Shown: in pieces, positions 61,831 to 64,000 of the stretch
Position numbering within the stretch: the stretch's first letter is position 1
Layout: each line of letters opens with the position of its first letter
NCBI GenBank assembly: GCA_030267965.1
Contig: BRYA01000212.1
Span: 1-64,000 of the forward strand
Source: Triparma columacea
Taxonomy: Eukaryota > Sar > Bolidophyceae > Parmales > Triparmaceae
Length of the DNA stretch: 64,000 bases
Reading direction: 5' to 3'
Made by a program: the position numbers and the translations under genes
Notes under the pieces: generated by a model
What the model was told of the DNA's origin: nothing
The model's input: the letters and a program-made list of their open reading frames with translations, nothing else
The model's database searches: none

Positions 61831-63930
61831 ATGGAGTGGAATCCTGTATCTTGTAGTGCAGATGGACGCACTCCTACAATTAAGAATCATTCCGTAACAC
61901 TGTATAATGGACAGGTGAGGGTGACATGGGCCGGGGTGGGGTGAGGGTGTGTGTGGAATTGTGTCTGCTGGGAAGACTTGGAGGGAATTTGATTGTATCT
62001 TTCGATCAATTGGGACACCAGATACTCACTCACATCACCAATTTTTGCGCTGTGGTGATTCTCTTCCCTTAAATAACCCTAAATCATCAGCTCTATGTGT
62101 TTGGGGGATACGATGGAAGAAAGAATCACAATTCATTGCTTACCTTTGACATTCTGACTCAAGAATGGTCGACGATAGTAGTACAAGGGGACGTGCCACC
62201 TGGGAGGAACGGACACTCTGCCACGCTGGCAGTAGACAAGATTGTGGTCATTGGGGGGTGGCTTGGCTCTGGTCCCCTTGCCGCGCAAGACGTGTGGATC
62301 CTAGACGTCGCCAACCCCAACTGCATCTCGTGGGAATGTCTCGAGATCAAGGGCGAGCCTCCCGGGCCTTGCAACATGCACTCCGCTGACTTTCTAGAAA
62401 ACAAGAATGAGGTTTTCGTCTTCAGGGGAGGGAACGGGAGGGAGTACTTGAATGATCTGCACGCTCTCAACGTCAAGACAAAGATATGGAGAACCGTTAA
62501 CCCGTCAGGACAGCCCCCCCAGCAAAGGGCCAATCACAGTTCGGCTGTTATCTCCCACGAGCTCTTTATTTTTGGTGGCTGGAACGGCAAGGAGAGGCTC
62601 AACGACCTATATATCTTAGATTCCGAGACAGAAACCTGGTCCGCCCCCTCAATCTCAGGCATCCTCCCCCACCCCCGTGCAGGGATGAGCTTGACGGCCC
62701 TCCGGGGCCGCCTCTACCTTTTTGGTGGATCGGGCAGCAGCAGCAAGTGCTTCGACGACCTCCAAATCCTCGATCGTAGGGAGCTCAGGTGGCTCGACAT
62801 TACGACGGGGGACATGGAAACCAGCAGGGAGACGAACGGGACCATCAAGGTGGATCAGCCTCCGTACAGGAGCCTCATAAGCCCCAACAGGTCCAGGGGG
62901 AACTACCCAAGGAGGGCTGAGGAGAGGTGAGCAGGGCACACGCGTTGGCACATACACACACGCCCTTACTAATCCTAATATGTTTTATACTTTTTCCCAA
63001 CTTCCAATCCCTCATCCCAATACAGGAACAACCAAAGGGCCCTGCTGCAGAACCCTTCAAATCCCATGATGGCCATGACGGCCTCCAACCCCAACGAGCA
63101 CGAGCGGCACAATAGCATCCACGCCTACGGAAACGCCCCCGGTCGAAGGGCTGGACACACTAGCACCGCAGTAGGGAAGAGAATCTACATCTTCGGCGGA
63201 AGCTGCGGCAGCGACTACCTCTCCGACTTCTTCTACCTGGACACCGACCCGGAACCCGACATTTTTGTTAAGGACGGGGGTTGCATGTCGAGGCTGGAGC
63301 AGAACCTCCACCAGCACTTTGACGAGGAGCAATTTTCCGACGTCACCTTCATCGTGGAGGGCCGCAAGGTGAGAGCCTCCGAAGTGTCTGCGGTGATGGA
63401 CTGGACTTGGTCGCTCCGCACCTCCTAAAGTTAACCCCTTTCGGTCGTTGCTTCGCCCCCCCCCAGGTCTTTGCCCATAGGCTCATACTGGCGTCCACTT
63501 CCGACTACTTCCAGGCCATGTTCTCCTCTGGTTTCAAGGAGGCACACTACGAGAAGTCTTCTCTGTCTGTGAATCATTCGACGGGCAATGAGATGGAAAT
63601 GCACGACTGTTCATACTCCTGCTTTGTGGAGGTCCTCAAACACATTTACACAGGTCTACTACCTGAATTCGAGGAGGCCAAGGAGGACGTTACGGGGGGG
63701 GCGGCGGGATCATCGTCTTCAGACGCCAACAAGGGGAAAGGCCCAGGTGGAGCGGGTATAAAATTCTCCTCCAATTCTCAGGACACCAACACCTACTGCA
63801 TCCTCACGGAGGGGGGGCTAAGGAAAGCGTGCGAGACTCTAGCGCTTTCGGACAGGTTTATGCTAGACCACCTGAAGCAGGCTATGGAGAAGCTGCTAAG
63901 TGAAAACGTGAATGAGCACACGTGGGAGAG
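61831..63930 (+). CDS. Kelch-repeat BTB-domain protein (3' end outside window)
   Basis: Exons 61831-61914, 62091-62926, 63026-63368 and 63467-63930, about 575 codons before a donor at 63931; the gene continues beyond the window. Six to seven kelch blades fill the first 420 or so residues: LYVFGGYDGRKNHNSLLTFD, VVIGGWLGSGPLAAQDVWIL, LFIFGGWNGKERLNDLYILD, LYLFGGSGSSSKCFDDLQIL and IYIFGGSCGSDYLSDFFYLD. The BTB/POZ domain follows (FSDVTFIVEGRK then VFAHRLILASTSDYFQAMF, SSGFKEAHYE), split by an intron at RK/VFAH. Kelch-then-BTB order is typical of protist and plant-type proteins, opposite to animal BTB-kelch. Such proteins often recruit substrates to cullin-3 ligases. Divergent from RP2 by 216 bp. 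Confidence 0.9.
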
Positions 63931-64000
63931 GTGAGAATGGCGGCCGAAGCCAGCCGCAGAGGAGAAAAAGCGAGAGGAGAGAGGAGAGAAAGGAGAGAGA

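Overview
The window is the left end of a eukaryotic chromosome. It opens with about 126 bp of (CCCTAA)n telomere, then about 120-bp degenerate subtelomeric repeats, then a gene-dense arm with about 24 protein-coding genes on both strands. Genes have short spliceosomal introns, mostly with GTGAG or GTAAG donors. Neighbours are tightly packed: convergent genes lie 34 to 400 bp apart and several divergent pairs share 180 to 430 bp. Three predicted proteins start with a signal peptide followed by an SAF/SFT/SFV-type cleavage motif, the bipartite presequence used for secondary (red-lineage) plastids. With the gene content, this points to a photosynthetic stramenopile; a bolidophyte/Parmales-like alga fits best, but that placement is inference.

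Layout. 1-862: telomere and subtelomeric repeats. 863-8079 (-): a giant START-domain/multi-membrane-span gene with a duplicated membrane module, split by a 2-nt CT microsatellite expansion. 8962-11651 (-): cyclic-nucleotide-gated/HCN-like K+ channel. 11884-12861 (-): plastid Clp protease subunit interrupted by an assembly gap. 13288-14928 (+): plastid-targeted aromatic amino-acid-type permease. 15212-17667 (+): choline-transporter-like protein. 18071-19050 (-): coiled-coil protein. 19262-21027 (+): WRAP73/WDR8. 21062-21886 (-): unknown membrane protein. 22005-23686 (-): GH20 beta-hexosaminidase.

23.7-32.0 kb is a roughly 3.6-kb segmental duplication (copies A and B). Each copy holds a RhoGDI with an RRAS-repeat N-terminus (+), a radical-SAM-like protein that has lost its cluster cysteines (-), and the two plastid-targeting leader exons of a pyruvate dehydrogenase E1 gene (+). 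Only copy B continues into the enzyme, an E1-alpha/E1-beta fusion ending at 34761. In copy A the leader exons sit directly upstream of an unrelated ORF (to 28195), a candidate new chimeric gene.

34963-38140 (-): unknown membrane protein with a basic C-terminal domain. 38326-39178 (+): ElbB/ES1 of the DJ-1 superfamily. 39568-40404 (+): SET-domain protein. 40466-41722 (-): proteasome alpha subunit (PSMA1). 41982-46196 (+): coiled-coil protein ending in a WW domain. 46197-46917: intergenic with a hairpin and an AT-rich island. 46918-49881 (-): CRTISO/RetSat-type FAD oxidoreductase. 50244-52839 (-): tandem ankyrin-MYND paralogues. 53203-60111 (+): APC1 of the anaphase-promoting complex. 60168-61614 (-): RP2. 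61831 to beyond the window end (+): kelch-BTB protein.

These genes do not form one pathway. Two themes recur: plastid-targeted proteins (Clp, permease, PDH E1) and cytoskeletal, centrosomal, ciliary or cell-cycle functions (WRAP73, RP2, APC1, RhoGDI). All exon borders come from reading splice signals and phases by eye. The phases add up to an open frame in every spliced model given, but none is backed by transcript data.
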